A DNA stretch of 64,000 nt from Sphingomonas sp. MA1305 (GCF_016107325.1 NZ_RCVT01000001.1:620001-684000); one strand, 5' to 3'; positions 1-8,938 are shown, counted from the first letter of the stretch. Notes: generated from the sequence alone by a model not told the origin. Numbers and translations: made by a program.

Positions 1-412
1 CGTCGGTCGTGTCGGCCGCATCGGCCGCCTGAGCCTTCGCATCGGTGGGATCGGTGCCGCTGATCTCCGCCTGCGCCAGGACGCCGCCCGCTTGCTCGAC
101 CTGTTGGACGCTGCGGCGCCCGAAGGCGCGGGCGCCGGAAGACGCGACGCGGAGGTCGAGGCTGGCGGAAACCCGGGCGGCGTCGTCGACGCGATAGGTC
201 ATGCCGGTGATCCGGCAGCCCGCGCCGAGCCGTTCGCATGCCTGGGCTGCCGCCTCCTGCGCATCGGCGATGCGCGCGGACGGCAAGCGGAAGGTGAATT
301 GATAGGCGAAGGCGAGCGTGCCGGCGCGCGCCGTCGCCTCGCCGGGGCCGTCGGGTGCCTTGCTGCAGCCTGCCAACAGGCCGCAGGCTAATCCGATCAC
401 CAGCCACCGCAT
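1..412 (-). CDS. DUF4349-like lipoprotein, partial (C-terminus outside window)
   Basis: The frame opens with an ATG at 412 and runs off the left edge after 137 codons with no stop. It begins MRWLVIGLACGLLAGCSK, a lipoprotein signal peptide with lipobox LAGC, so the mature protein should be acylated at Cys16 and anchored in a membrane. The following part (YQFTFRLPSARIADAQ, ACERLGAGCRITGM) resembles the N-terminal half of DUF4349-type envelope proteins, in which two cysteines flank a short segment. A ribosome site GGGAGA lies just upstream of the ATG. The family assignment comes from memory of the pattern and is tentative; the lipoprotein nature is well supported. Confidence 0.7.
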   Translation of the reverse strand, partial: MRWLVIGLACGLLAGCSKAPDGPGEATARAGTLAFAYQFTFRLPSARIADAQEAAAQACERLGAGCRITGMTYRVDDAARVSASLDLRVASSGARAFGRRSVQQVEQAGGVLAQAEISGTDPTDAKAQAADAADTTD

Positions 413-436
413 CGCGTTGTCTCCCGCCAACACGAT

Positions 437-466
437 TATCTACGCAGCCAGTAGGAATTGCGTCAA
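437..466 (-). promoter_or_regulatory. Candidate sigma70 promoter for the DUF4349-like lipoprotein
   Basis: On the minus strand TTGACG (-35, 461-466) and TAGATA (-10, 437-442) are separated by 18 bases. They lie about 25 bases upstream of the lipoprotein ATG at 412. Match and position are plausible; no experimental support. Confidence 0.45.
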
Positions 467-507
467 GCCGGTGAAGATTCTGGCACGTTCAGCGGCCGAC
501 GGGGTGA

Positions 508-2150
508 TCAGTCGCGCGTCAGGCCGTCGCCCTCGACGATCAAGGCGATGCCGATCGGATTGCGCAGCGCACCGGGTACATCGACCTCGACCGCGTCGGA
601 CGTGTGGCGGAACGGCAGCTGCGCCGTCGAGCCCGGCACGGTGACCCGCCGTACCTCGCCCTGCGCCGCCAGCGCGGGCAGGCGGACGATGCCGTCGTCC
701 GGCCAGCCGAGCGCGAAGGCATGGACGGCGCTGCCCTTGCGCGCATAGCGGATGTCGCGCGCGGTGAAGGGGCTGTCGCGGCCGCCTTCGTTGAAGTCGC
801 CGCCGGCCGGGCGGGTCGGGCCGTCGCCGGACCGGTGCCAGGGGCGGGTGCCGTAGATGGCACTGCCGTATCGGCCCATCCACGCCGCGATCGCCTCGAC
901 GATCGCCTCCTCCTTCTCGTCGATCGTACCGTCGCCACGCATCGGCACCGACAGCATCAGATTGCCGTTCTTCGCCATCACGTCGCACAGGGTGTGGATC
1001 ACCTTGGCCGGCGTCTTGTAGCCGTCGCGTTCGTAGAGATCGCGGTCGTAATGCCAGTTGCCGAGGCAGGTATCGGTCTGGAACGGATAAGGCTGAATAT
1101 CGTCATGGACGCCGCGCTCGACATCGTCGACGATGCCGGCGCGCCGGTCGGCCGGCGTGCCCTTGGCGGTGACCACCGCCTCGTTGCGGCCGCCGTGCCA
1201 GCGCATCGACTGGTTGTAGAAATGGGCGGTGACATCCAGCCCCGCCTGACCGAGCGGCAGCGCGAAATTGTCGAAATAGATCATGTCCGGCCGGTAGACG
1301 TCGATCAGCTCGCGGCAGCGCAGCGACCAGTTGCGGGTGAAGCCGGGATTGGCCGCGGGCGGCGTTTCGGTCCAGAGGCGGTCGTTCTTCTCGTGCCAGG
1401 CGTTGGCGGCGGCGATCGAGCGCAGGCCGTCCGGCATCGGCATGGTGGGGCCGGTGTAGAGCTGTTGCGGGTCGAGCCCCTGCCACCATTCGCCTTGCCC
1501 CTGCGCCCGAGTCAGGACGGCGGCGTCGTAACGCTGGCCGGCGCGCGGCCCTTCGGGATCGTAGCCATAGGCCGGCTGCAGCCAGTGCCAGGCATGGGCG
1601 GAATGGTTGGAGACGGCGAAGCGCAGGCCGCGCGCCCGCGCCAGCCGGCTCCATTCGCCGATGATGTCGCGCTTCGGACCGATGCGGGTGCTGTTCCACG
1701 CATGATGGGTCGAGGCATAGCTGTCGAAATTGTCGTGGTGGTTGGCCAGCGCCATGAAATAGCGCGCGCCGGCGCGCTGATAGAGGTCGAGCAGCCGTTC
1801 CGGGTGCCATCGCGCCGCCGTCCAGCGCGGATACATCTGCATGAAGCCGACCTGCGAGGGGTGGCCGTAATGGTCGAGATGGTGGCGGTAGGCACGCGTG
1901 CCCTGCAGATACATCTCGCGCGCATACCAGTCGCCCGCCTCGGGCACGCATTGCGCCGACCAATGCGCCCAGATGCCGAACTTGGCGTCGCGGAACCAGT
2001 CCGGCGCCGATAGCCGGCGACCAGCGACGACCACTCGGGCCGGAACGGGCCGGACGCGGCGGCGGGGCCGGTGCGGGACCGGGCCGTCCGTTCGATCAAC
2101 GTCGCGGCACCGGCGGCGGTCGCGCCGTACAGAAACGATCGCCGGTCCAC
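508..2150 (-). pseudogene. Tat-exported alpha-L-fucosidase (GH29), frameshifted near the N-terminus
   Basis: GH29 enzymes hydrolyse terminal alpha-L-fucose from glycans. A strong ribosome site GGGAGG lies 5 bases before a GTG at 2150. Translation from it gives MDRRSFLYGATAAGAATL, a twin-arginine export signal, and then FRPEWSSLVAGYRR, which fits the start of the GH29 fold. The catalytic body (PDWFRDAKFGIWAHW onward, with YRPDMIYFDNF carrying the likely nucleophile Asp) is in another frame, open from 2034 to 508. Restoring one base at about 2001-2010 joins GYRR to PDWF exactly as the family expects. The gene is therefore either a recent one-base-deletion pseudogene or contains a sequencing error. 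The body is otherwise uninterrupted to its stop at 508 (about 547 residues if repaired). Confidence 0.8.
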
Positions 2151-2323
2151 CGTATCCTCCCGATATGTCAGACGAAAACTATGGGAGGAGAGGCGCGCTG
2201 TCGAGTGCTATCGTCGGCTATCCGGGGCAGCAAGGCTGGTAGCGTAGCGGTGCCAGAGCCATGCTGTCGAAAGCGGGAACAGCAGATATTTGGAGGGGTT
2301 CGACCACGTCCGGCACCCGCCCG

Positions 2324-2728
2324 TCAATCGTCGGCGGGGGCGGCATCCTGCGCGGGTTCCGCCAGCAGCCACGCCATGGCATCCGTCTCATGTTCGAACA
2401 GGCGACAGCGATCATCGATGAACCGCTTCACCTGCAGCCGGTGCAGCGCACCGGAGGCGAGCAGGGCGATCCGCTTCGACGGACCGCCGGGGCGGATCAG
2501 CCGGGTGAAATGCGCCGCCGCCTGCTGTGGGAGCACCATCTTGTCGCGCATGTCGATCAGCGTGCGCAGCTCGCCATGCCGGACGCCGCCGGCCAGCATC
2601 GTGCGCAGCCGCTCGGCGATGTCCGTGGCGAAGCGTTCGGATATGGCGACGTCCCAGTCGCCCGACAGCGTCACCCGCAAAAAGCGCGCATTCGCGTCCG
2701 GTCGAATGTCATAGCGCGGTGGAGCCAT
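2324..2728 (-). CDS. STAS/SpoIIAA-like domain protein
   Basis: A 134-residue soluble protein. It has an N-terminal strand pattern (ARFLRVTLSGDWDVAISERFATDI), a central LRTLIDMRDKMVLPQQAAAHF segment and a final helix, similar to small STAS/SpoIIAA-like proteins that share an alternating beta-alpha fold. No catalytic motif, signal peptide or membrane segment is seen. It stands alone, 82 bases downstream of the xylB-like gene on the same strand, so it could be read through from that operon. The fold assignment rests on pattern only; the function is unknown. Confidence 0.6.
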   Translation of the reverse strand: MAPPRYDIRPDANARFLRVTLSGDWDVAISERFATDIAERLRTMLAGGVRHGELRTLIDMRDKMVLPQQAAAHFTRLIRPGGPSKRIALLASGALHRLQVKRFIDDRCRLFEHETDAMAWLLAEPAQDAAPADD

Positions 2729-2810
2729 GCGGCCATTATGGACGGATCTTTGAAAAATCCGTTACCGTACCAAAGCCGTCGTAGCCGGCGACTCCCTGCC
2801 GCCGCGCCGC

Positions 2811-3593
2811 TTACCGCCAGCCGGCATCGATCCAGTAATTGTGGCCGGTGCACAGGCGCGCGTCGTCCGAGGCGAGGAACAGCGCAAGCGCGGCGACGTC
2901 GGCAGGCTGGATGCGGCCGTCGAGGCATTGCGCGGCGACGATCTCCGCCTCGCCCTCCGGCGTGTACCATTTCTCCTGACGCGGCGTCTGGACGTTGCCG
3001 GGGACGATGGCGTTGCAGCGGATGCCCTTGCGGCCGAGGTCGCGGGCGAGGCTGCGCGTCAGGCCCTCGATCGCGGCCTTGGCCGTCTGGTAGAGGATGA
3101 GGTCTTCGAGCGCGAGATGCCAGCTGATCGAGCCGAAGTTGAGGATCGACCCGCCGCCCGCCGCGGTCATCGCCGGTACCACCGCCTGGGCGGCGAAGAA
3201 CTGGTGGCGCAGATTGACGTTCATCCGCTCGTCCCAATAGGCCGGGGTGACGTCGGCGATCGCGTGGCGATCGTCGTTGGCGGCATTGTTGACCAGCACG
3301 TCGCAGCCGCCGAGTTGCGCAATCAGTTCGGCGAACACTGACTTCAGCGCATCGAGGTCGGTGAGGTCGAGGCGGCGGAACAGCGGCGGATGCGCGGCCT
3401 CCTGCGACAGGCGCGCAACCAGCGCCTCGCCGTCGGACACCGCGACATCGACGAAGGCGACGCGCGCACCCTGCGCGGCGAAGGCCTCGACCAGGCCGGC
3501 GCCGATCCCGGACCCACCGCCGGTGACGATGACGCGCTTGCCGCGGAGCGAGGGGTAGATGGCGCGGCGGTCGGCGGCGGGCAGGTCGGTCAT
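2811..3593 (-). CDS. xylB: XylB-like pentose 1-dehydrogenase (SDR family)
   Basis: NAD-dependent sugar dehydrogenase making the aldonolactone in the Weimberg pathway. The 260-residue protein carries the Rossmann motif TGGGSGIG (about residues 25-32), an NNAAND segment, and the catalytic Ser (NFGSISWHL) with YxxxK (YQTAK). Its sequence follows Caulobacter D-xylose dehydrogenase closely from memory, notably AIYPSLRGKRV, VNLRHQFF, RQEKWYTPEGEAEIVAAQC and a C-terminal YWIDAGWR. It sits 34 bases after the xylX-like gene on the same strand, which fits a two-step route. L-arabinose rather than D-xylose as substrate cannot be excluded. Confidence 0.85.
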   Translation of the reverse strand: MTDLPAADRRAIYPSLRGKRVIVTGGGSGIGAGLVEAFAAQGARVAFVDVAVSDGEALVARLSQEAAHPPLFRRLDLTDLDALKSVFAELIAQLGGCDVLVNNAANDDRHAIADVTPAYWDERMNVNLRHQFFAAQAVVPAMTAAGGGSILNFGSISWHLALEDLILYQTAKAAIEGLTRSLARDLGRKGIRCNAIVPGNVQTPRQEKWYTPEGEAEIVAAQCLDGRIQPADVAALALFLASDDARLCTGHNYWIDAGWR

Positions 3594-3627
3594 GCGGGTG
3601 CTTTCAAAGGATCGAGGGGGCCGCGGA

Positions 3628-4770
3628 TCAGGCGGCGAGCAGGCCGCGGCCGGCGAGATTGCGCATCAGCGCAAGCGTGCCGAAGGTCCACGGCGCGGCA
3701 TCCTTCGACGTGGTGACGCGGTTGACCAGCTCGCCGAGGCCGGGGCTGGCGATGGTGACGGTGTCGCCGACCTGGTGAGTGAAGCCGCGGCCGGGCTCGT
3801 CGCGATCCTGGATCGGCGCGAACAGCGTGCCGAGGTAGAGGACGAAGCCGTCGGGATAGTGATGCTCGCTCAGCGCCTGGCGGACGAGCTCGAGCGGATC
3901 GCGGCTGATTTCGCGCATCGAGCTGTGGCCGTCGAGGCGATAGCCGTCCTCGCCGGCGATGGTCAGCGTCACCTGCGCATCGCGGACGTGATCGATCGTA
4001 TAGCTGTCATCGAACAGGCGGACCAAGGGGCCAAGCGCGGCCGAGGCGTTGTTGTCCTTCGCCTTGCCGAGCAGCAGCGCCGAACGTCCTTCGAAATCGC
4101 GCAGGTTGACGTCGTTGCCGAGGCAGGCGCCGACCGCGCGGCCGTCCGGTGCGACGAGCAGCGCCACCTCCGGCTCCGGATTGTTCCAGGTCGAGTCGGA
4201 GCGGATGCCGACCTCCGCGCCCCAGCCGACCGTCGCGAGCACCGGCGCCTTGGTGAAGATTTCCGCATCCGGGCCGATCGCGACCTCGAGATATTGCGAC
4301 CACAGGCCTTCGTCGATCAGCGCGGCCTTGAGCGCGGCGGCCTCCGCCGAGCCGGGCACGACCTGGCGCAGGCCGCCGCCGACCCGCTGTTCGAGCCGGC
4401 CGCGCAGGCCCGCCGCGGCGGTGGCATCGCCGCGCGCGCGTTCCTCGATCACGCGTTCGAGCGCGGAGGTGGCGAAGGTGACGCCCGCCGCCTTGACGCA
4501 TTGCAGGTCGACCGGGCTGAGCAGCCGCGGCATGCCGTCGGCCGACAGGCCGAGCGTCGCGAGATCGCCGACCGGCGTGCCGACGGCAGGGTCGAACGCC
4601 TGCCGCGCGACGAGTTCGGCGACGGTCGGCGCGACGCGGCTCATGTCGTGGACGAGGCCGTCGACGACGAGGACAGGCGAGGGGCCGTCGCCGCGATCGA
4701 TCCGCCCGAGCCAGCGGCCCCGGCGCCAATCCGCGCCGAGCGCCGTGGCGGGATCAAAATGGGCAGGCAT
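3628..4770 (-). CDS. xylX: XylX-like 2-keto-3-deoxy-pentonate dehydratase (FAH superfamily)
   Basis: A member of the fumarylacetoacetate hydrolase superfamily, expected to dehydrate 2-keto-3-deoxy-D-xylonate (or the arabinonate) to alpha-ketoglutarate semialdehyde. The start at 4770 (MPAHFDPATALGADW) is chosen over an in-frame ATG at 4839 because GGAGAGG lies 6 bases before it. The 380-residue length matches XylX and is longer than ordinary FAH hydrolases (about 280). Signature stretches are SALERVIEERARGDA, QYLEVAIGPDAEIFTK, WNNPEPEVALLV, GNDVNLRDFEGRSALL and FAPIQDRDEPGRGFTH. It is the first gene of the pair with xylB. Confidence 0.83.
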   Translation of the reverse strand: MPAHFDPATALGADWRRGRWLGRIDRGDGPSPVLVVDGLVHDMSRVAPTVAELVARQAFDPAVGTPVGDLATLGLSADGMPRLLSPVDLQCVKAAGVTFATSALERVIEERARGDATAAAGLRGRLEQRVGGGLRQVVPGSAEAAALKAALIDEGLWSQYLEVAIGPDAEIFTKAPVLATVGWGAEVGIRSDSTWNNPEPEVALLVAPDGRAVGACLGNDVNLRDFEGRSALLLGKAKDNNASAALGPLVRLFDDSYTIDHVRDAQVTLTIAGEDGYRLDGHSSMREISRDPLELVRQALSEHHYPDGFVLYLGTLFAPIQDRDEPGRGFTHQVGDTVTIASPGLGELVNRVTTSKDAAPWTFGTLALMRNLAGRGLLAA

Positions 4771-4870
4771 GCCGAACCTCTCCGTCGCTGGATTGCCGGT
4801 GAATTTGTCGGGCAATAGCAGTCGGCGGGTGCGGTTCAAGGCCGATCCGCCCGGTCAGCACGGCGGGGGT

Positions 4871-4905
4871 GGCAGTGGGCGGCCGAGTCGCGACCGGCCA
4901 CTGCC
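4871..4905 (-). terminator. Inverted repeat downstream of msrB, possible terminator
   Basis: GGCAGTG at 4871-4877 pairs with CACTGCC at 4899-4905 around a GC-rich loop. It lies a few bases beyond the msrB stop. No U-tract follows on the minus strand, so intrinsic termination is uncertain. Confidence 0.3.
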
Positions 4906-4913
4906 GATCGGGA

Positions 4914-5360
4914 TCAGCCCTCGACCTGATCCAGATAGTCGCCATAGCCTTGCGCCGCCATCTCAGCCTTGGGGACGAAGCGCAGCGCCGCGGAGTTGAT
5001 GCAATAGCGCAGGCCACCGCGATCGCGCGGACCGTCGTCGAAGACGTGGCCGAGATGGCTGTCGCCGCCGGCGGAGCGCACCTCGGTCCGTACCATGCCG
5101 TGACTGTGGTCGGAGAGTTCCTGCACCCGCGCGGGCTCGATCGGCTTGGTGAAGCTCGGCCAGCCGCAATGCGAATCGAACTTGTCGGCGGAGGCGAACA
5201 ACGGCTCCCCCGACACGATGTCGACGTAGATGCCGGGCTCCTTGTTGTAGAGATATTCGCCGGTGCCGGGGCGCTCCGTGCCGCTCTGTTGCGTCACGTA
5301 GAATTGCTCCGGCGTCAGCTTGGCGATCGCCTCGTCGGTCTTGCGATAGTCGGTCATCAT
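4914..5360 (-). CDS. msrB: Peptide-methionine (R)-S-oxide reductase MsrB
   Basis: MsrB repairs oxidised methionine (R-sulfoxide) in proteins using thioredoxin. The 148-residue protein, [16 protein letters not shown]..., contains the family landmarks [20 protein letters not shown] and a C-terminal [13 protein letters not shown], the latter holding the catalytic Cys. The zinc-binding CxxC pairs of many MsrB proteins are absent; the only other cysteine is that of HCGWPSF, so this is the zinc-free type. The start at 5360 is taken because GAGGG precedes it; a second ATG at 5357 is possible. Only 8 bases separate it from the upstream SDR gene, suggesting cotranscription. Confidence 0.93.
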   Translation of the reverse strand: MMTDYRKTDEAIAKLTPEQFYVTQQSGTERPGTGEYLYNKEPGIYVDIVSGEPLFASADKFDSHCGWPSFTKPIEPARVQELSDHSHGMVRTEVRSAGGDSHLGHVFDDGPRDRGGLRYCINSAALRFVPKAEMAAQGYGDYLDQVEG

Positions 5361-5368
5361 CGGGTCCC

Positions 5369-6130
5369 TCAGCTCAGCGGTGGCTGGCCGTTCGAGGCGG
5401 ACAGGCCGCCGTCGACCGGCAGGTTGACCCCGGTGATATAGTGCGCGTCCTCGCTCGCCAAAAAGGCCACCGCCCCGGCGATGTCGGCGGGCTCGGCGCC
5501 GCGGCCCATCGGGATGCGCTCCTCGAACTTGGCGATCAGCTCTGGCTGCTCCTTCATCCCCGCGGTCAGCGCAGTATAGGTCAGCGATGGGTTGACCGCG
5601 TTGACGCGCACGCCGTTCTTCGCCTCGTCCATCGCCAGCGCGCGGGTGAAATTGGTCACCGCGCCCTTGGCGGCGCAATAGAAGCTGTGGTTCCAGTCGC
5701 CGCCGAGGCCGGAGACGGACGAGATGTTGACGATGCAGCCGCGGCTCCGGCGCAGCGCGGCGATCGCGGCGCGGCTCATCTGCACGACCCCATAGAGGTC
5801 GGTTTCGATGACCTTGGTGAATTCCTCGAGGCCGCCCTCGTCGAGCTTGCCGAGGTGGTCGACGCCGGCATCGTTGACCAGCACGTCGATGCGGCCGAAC
5901 CGTTCCACCGCGCGCGCCGCCAGCGTCTCGCAATCGGCGTTGACCGAGACGTCGACGATCACCGTCTCGACCTCGCCGCCCAGTTCGGCGGCGAGCCGCT
6001 CCAGCCCGTCGCGATCCTTGTCGCCGAGCACCAGCCGGGCGCCGTCCTGCGCGAAGCGACGCGCGGCGCCTTCGCCGATGCCGGAGGCTGCTCCGGTCAC
6101 CACCACCACCTTGTCCGCAAATCGCGCCAC
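5369..6130 (-). CDS. SDR family oxidoreductase
   Basis: Classical short-chain dehydrogenase of 253 residues with TGAASGIG for NAD(P) binding, SSVSGLGG with the catalytic Ser, YCAAKG (YxxxK), and a C-terminal VDGGLSA. It starts at a GTG (6130) preceded by AGGAGA at 5 bases. The usual NNAG motif reads NDAG here ([11 protein letters not shown]), a variation in the conserved Asn stretch that stabilises the central sheet. The substrate is unknown. It is the first gene of a pair with msrB. Confidence 0.85.
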   Translation of the reverse strand: MARFADKVVVVTGAASGIGEGAARRFAQDGARLVLGDKDRDGLERLAAELGGEVETVIVDVSVNADCETLAARAVERFGRIDVLVNDAGVDHLGKLDEGGLEEFTKVIETDLYGVVQMSRAAIAALRRSRGCIVNISSVSGLGGDWNHSFYCAAKGAVTNFTRALAMDEAKNGVRVNAVNPSLTYTALTAGMKEQPELIAKFEERIPMGRGAEPADIAGAVAFLASEDAHYITGVNLPVDGGLSASNGQPPLS

Positions 6131-6295
6131 GCGTCTCTCCTGTCCATCCGAGCGGTGCGGGTGAACGGCCAATGCTGGCCTTGGTTGCGGTGCGGTCGCG
6201 GTCCGAGCGGCAACACTCCGTATCGATCGCGCAACCTTTCCTAAATTGGGTAGGCCGCGATCATCGGCTAACCCCACGATCCGGAAGGGGAGACT

Positions 6296-7498
6296 ATGCG
6301 GGGGATCGCGATTTTGGCCGCCACGGCGGCGCTCGGCTCGGCGGCGTCTGCGGCGGCGCAGACGGTGACGCCACTGGCGGAGGGGCGGCTGCGCTACGAA
6401 CGAGTCGAGCAGGACGGTCTGCCGCAGGACAGCGACGCGGTGACGGTGCGGCTGCGCACCGGTGTGCAGGTTGCAGAGGGGCCGTGGTCGGCGCTGGTGC
6501 AGGCGCAGGGCAATCTGGCGATCGTGCCTGATTATTTCGACGGCCTGCACGGCACGGCGACGCGGCCACTGATTGCCGATCCTCAGAATATCGCGATCTT
6601 CCGCGCACAGGCGCGCTATGCCAGCGCACCGCTGACGGTGACGGCGGGGCGGCAGGTCATCGCGCTCGACGACGAGCGTTTCGTCGGCCAGGGCACGATC
6701 CGCAACAACGGGCAGAGTTTCGACGCGGTGCGGGCGGAAGTCGTGCCGCTGCGGGGCGTCAAGGCGGACGTCAGCTACGTCTGGTCGATCCGCACGGTGA
6801 ATGGCATCGACGGGCGCGGCGCGCGCCCGCGGTCGATCGGCGGCGATACCGTGCTCGCCAATCTCGGCTGGGATTCGCCGGTCGGGCGGCTGACCGGCTT
6901 CGCCTATCTGATCGACGAGGACGAGGCGGCGGTGCAGGGCTTCCGGCTGTCCAGCCAGACCTATGGTGCCCGGCTGGCGGGAATGCGGCCGATCGGGCCG
7001 GTGAAGGTGAGCTACCAGCTGAGCTATGCGCGCCAGTCGGACTATCACCGCAACCCCAATCGCTATGCGGCCGGCTACGGCCTGGCCGATGTCGGCGTGG
7101 ATTTCGGCGGCCCGCGCCTCGGCGCCGGTTACGAGGTGCTCGGCGCCAGCGACGGCAGCGCGCTGACCAGCTTCCAGACGCCGCTCGCCTCGATCTTCAA
7201 GTTCCAGGGCTGGGCCGACAAATTCACCACCACCCCCGCCGACGGCATCCGCGACCTCTATGCCAGCGCAGGATGGGGCTGGACGACGCTCGGCCCGGCG
7301 AAGGCGGTCGGGCTGACCGCAGTCTACCACCGGTTCGAAAGCGACCGGCTGGTCCGGCACTATGGCAATGAGATCGACCTGCTGGCGAGCGCCAAATTCG
7401 GCCGCACGACGGCGAGTGTCCGCTATGCCGATTATCGTGCCGACCGGTTGCTGACCGATACCCGCAAGCTGTGGTTGCAGCTGGATTGGGCGCTGTAG
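6296..7498 (+). CDS. Alginate-export-family outer-membrane porin
   Basis: A 400-residue beta-barrel protein with a Sec signal peptide (MRGIAILAATAALGSAASAAAQ, cut near residue 22). Alternating polar/apolar strands fill the rest, including LRYERVEQDG, AGRQVIALDDERFVG and WSIRTVNGIDGRGARP, typical of the alginate_exp family (outer-membrane channels for polysaccharide export or general solute uptake). AAGGGGAG precedes the ATG. No cargo genes for alginate synthesis are nearby, so export of alginate is not implied. The last codons are duplicated downstream (see 7674-7730). Confidence 0.75.
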   Translation: MRGIAILAATAALGSAASAAAQTVTPLAEGRLRYERVEQDGLPQDSDAVTVRLRTGVQVAEGPWSALVQAQGNLAIVPDYFDGLHGTATRPLIADPQNIAIFRAQARYASAPLTVTAGRQVIALDDERFVGQGTIRNNGQSFDAVRAEVVPLRGVKADVSYVWSIRTVNGIDGRGARPRSIGGDTVLANLGWDSPVGRLTGFAYLIDEDEAAVQGFRLSSQTYGARLAGMRPIGPVKVSYQLSYARQSDYHRNPNRYAAGYGLADVGVDFGGPRLGAGYEVLGASDGSALTSFQTPLASIFKFQGWADKFTTTPADGIRDLYASAGWGWTTLGPAKAVGLTAVYHRFESDRLVRHYGNEIDLLASAKFGRTTASVRYADYRADRLLTDTRKLWLQLDWAL

Positions 7499-7544
7499 GC
7501 CGCACGGGTCGACCGTGTGGGAGTATTTCGGCTTAATTCTCAGT

Positions 7545-7640
7545 CCGTCATCCCCGCGTAGGCGGGGATCCAGACGCGCAGGTCTTCGCAAGGGCCGCTA
7601 CGCGAACGTTTCTGGATTCCCGCCTGCGCGAGAATGACGG
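7545..7640. repeat. Palindromic intergenic element (CCGTCATCCC type), copy 1
   Basis: The outer arms CCGTCATCCCCGC...GGATCC and GGATTCC...GAGAATGACGG are near inverted complements around a loop of about 40 bases. Close relatives are at 7778-7874 and 58645-58738, so this is a dispersed REP-like element. It would form a long hairpin in RNA from either strand and could end porin transcription. Confidence 0.8.
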
Positions 7641-7673
7641 CGGGGGCAGGTTGACGGCGGCGCGTATCGTTAT

Positions 7674-7730
7674 GCCGACCGGCTGCTGGCCGACACCCGC
7701 AAGCTGTCGTGGCAGCTTGACCGCGTGGCA
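7674..7730 (+). pseudogene. Diverged duplicate of the porin gene 3' end
   Basis: The stretch GCCGACCGGCTGCTGGCC... encodes ADRLLADTRKLSWQLDRVA. This matches the last codons of the porin (ADRLLTDTRKLWLQLDWAL, from 7439). It lies about 235 bases downstream, and the flanking palindromic elements are offset by about 233 bases. A unit consisting of the porin tail plus a palindrome was therefore duplicated in tandem and has since drifted. Confidence 0.75.
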
Positions 7731-7777
7731 GGTCGCGCCGAGCGACCATGCGGACGTCGCGCCGCCGTCGCCATAGT

Positions 7778-7874
7778 CCGTCATCCCCGCGGAGGCGGGG
7801 ATCCAGACACGCCGGTCGTCGCAAGGGCCGCTACGCCAGCGTCTCTGGATTCCCGCCTGCGCGGGAATGACTGT
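7778..7874. repeat. Palindromic intergenic element (CCGTCATCCC type), copy 2
   Basis: It has the same arms as copy 1, and the loop (tcgcaagggccgctacg) is also shared, so the two copies are siblings from one duplication. Together with copy 1 it fills most of the 426-base gap between the porin and the pit gene; nothing else is seen there apart from the duplicated porin tail. Confidence 0.78.
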
Positions 7875-7924
7875 GGGGAAGACGTCTCGCGTCGTCCGTC
7901 AGCCGGACGGATGGCGCCTTCCGC

Positions 7925-8926
7925 TCACCGGGCGAGCAGCCTCGTCGCCTCGTAGCAGAGCGCGCCGATCAGGCCGGCCGCCGGCAGCGTCACGATCCAG
8001 GCGACGACGATGCGGCTGGCGACGTTCCAGCGCACCGCCGACAGGCGCCGCGCCGAACCGACGCCGACGATCGCCCCGGTGATGGTATGCGTCGACGACA
8101 CCGGAATGCCGCCGACATTGGCGAGGAACAGCGTGATCGCGCCGCCGGTCTCGGCGCAGAAGCCCTGTGCGGGGGTCAGCCGCGTGATCTTCGAGCCCAT
8201 GGTGTGGACGATCTTCCAGCCGCCCGACATCGTGCCTGCCGCCATGGCGGCCTGGCACGCCAGGATCACCCAGAAGGGGATGTGGAACTCGCCGCCGAGC
8301 ATGCCCTGCGAATAGAGCAGCACGGCGATGATCCCCATCGTCTTCTGCGCATCGTTGCCGCCGTGGCCGAGGCTGTACAGCGCCGCGGAGACGAGCTGCA
8401 GCTTGCGGTAGCGGCGATCGACACCCATCGGCGTCAGGCGGAGCGAGGTCCAGGCGACGACCAGGACCAGCGCCAGCGCGAGGATCAGGCCAACCGCGGG
8501 CGACACGAAGATGCCCGCGATCGTGTTGCGTACGCCCGACCAGACGATCGCCGAGGGGCCGACCTTGGCGATGCCGGCGCCGAGCAGCCCGCCGATCAGC
8601 GCGTGGCTGGACGAGGACGGGATGCCGAAGCGCCAGGTGATGACGTTCCAGCTGATCGCCCCCATCAGTGCACCGAAGATCACCTGCGGGTCGATCACCT
8701 GCGCATCGACGATGCCCTTGCCGACCGTGTTGGCGACGTGCAGCCCGAACACCGTAAAGGCGATGAAGTTGAAGAAGGCCGCCCACAGCACCGCATGATG
8801 CGGCTTCAGCACGCGGGTCGAGACGACGGTGGCGATCGAGTTCGCCGCATCGTGCAGGCCGTTCAGGAAATCGAACAGCAGCGCCACGCCGATCAGCAGG
8901 ACCAGCACGGTGAAGGAGATGGTCAT
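7925..8926 (-). CDS. pit: Inorganic phosphate transporter, PiT family
   Basis: Low-affinity phosphate permease driven by cation symport, in the inner membrane. The 333-residue protein has about ten hydrophobic segments and the duplicated PiT signature: FLNGLHDAANSIATVVSTRVL near the N-terminus and SLGHGGNDAQKTMGIIAVLL in the middle, each with the GxxxA-N/D motif. SSSSHALIGGLLGAG and STHTITGAIVGVGSARR are typical paired helices. It lies 12 bases after the DUF47 gene, a recurrent pit/accessory pairing. The ribosome site (GAGGCG) is about 10 bases from the ATG. Confidence 0.92.
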   Translation of the reverse strand: MTISFTVLVLLIGVALLFDFLNGLHDAANSIATVVSTRVLKPHHAVLWAAFFNFIAFTVFGLHVANTVGKGIVDAQVIDPQVIFGALMGAISWNVITWRFGIPSSSSHALIGGLLGAGIAKVGPSAIVWSGVRNTIAGIFVSPAVGLILALALVLVVAWTSLRLTPMGVDRRYRKLQLVSAALYSLGHGGNDAQKTMGIIAVLLYSQGMLGGEFHIPFWVILACQAAMAAGTMSGGWKIVHTMGSKITRLTPAQGFCAETGGAITLFLANVGGIPVSSTHTITGAIVGVGSARRLSAVRWNVASRIVVAWIVTLPAAGLIGALCYEATRLLAR

Positions 8927-8938
8927 GTCGCGCGCGCC

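Noticed and set aside
604..2013. Plus-strand frame opposite the fucosidase
   Set aside because: It is a shadow frame; the GH29 motifs are on the minus strand.
3628..4770. Assignment as ordinary fumarylacetoacetate hydrolase
   Set aside because: Length and signature stretches fit the XylX-type dehydratase branch better.
7545..7874. Possible CRISPR repeats at the paired palindromes
   Set aside because: There are only two copies, they are themselves palindromic over about 95 bases, there are no regular spacers, and no cas genes are present.
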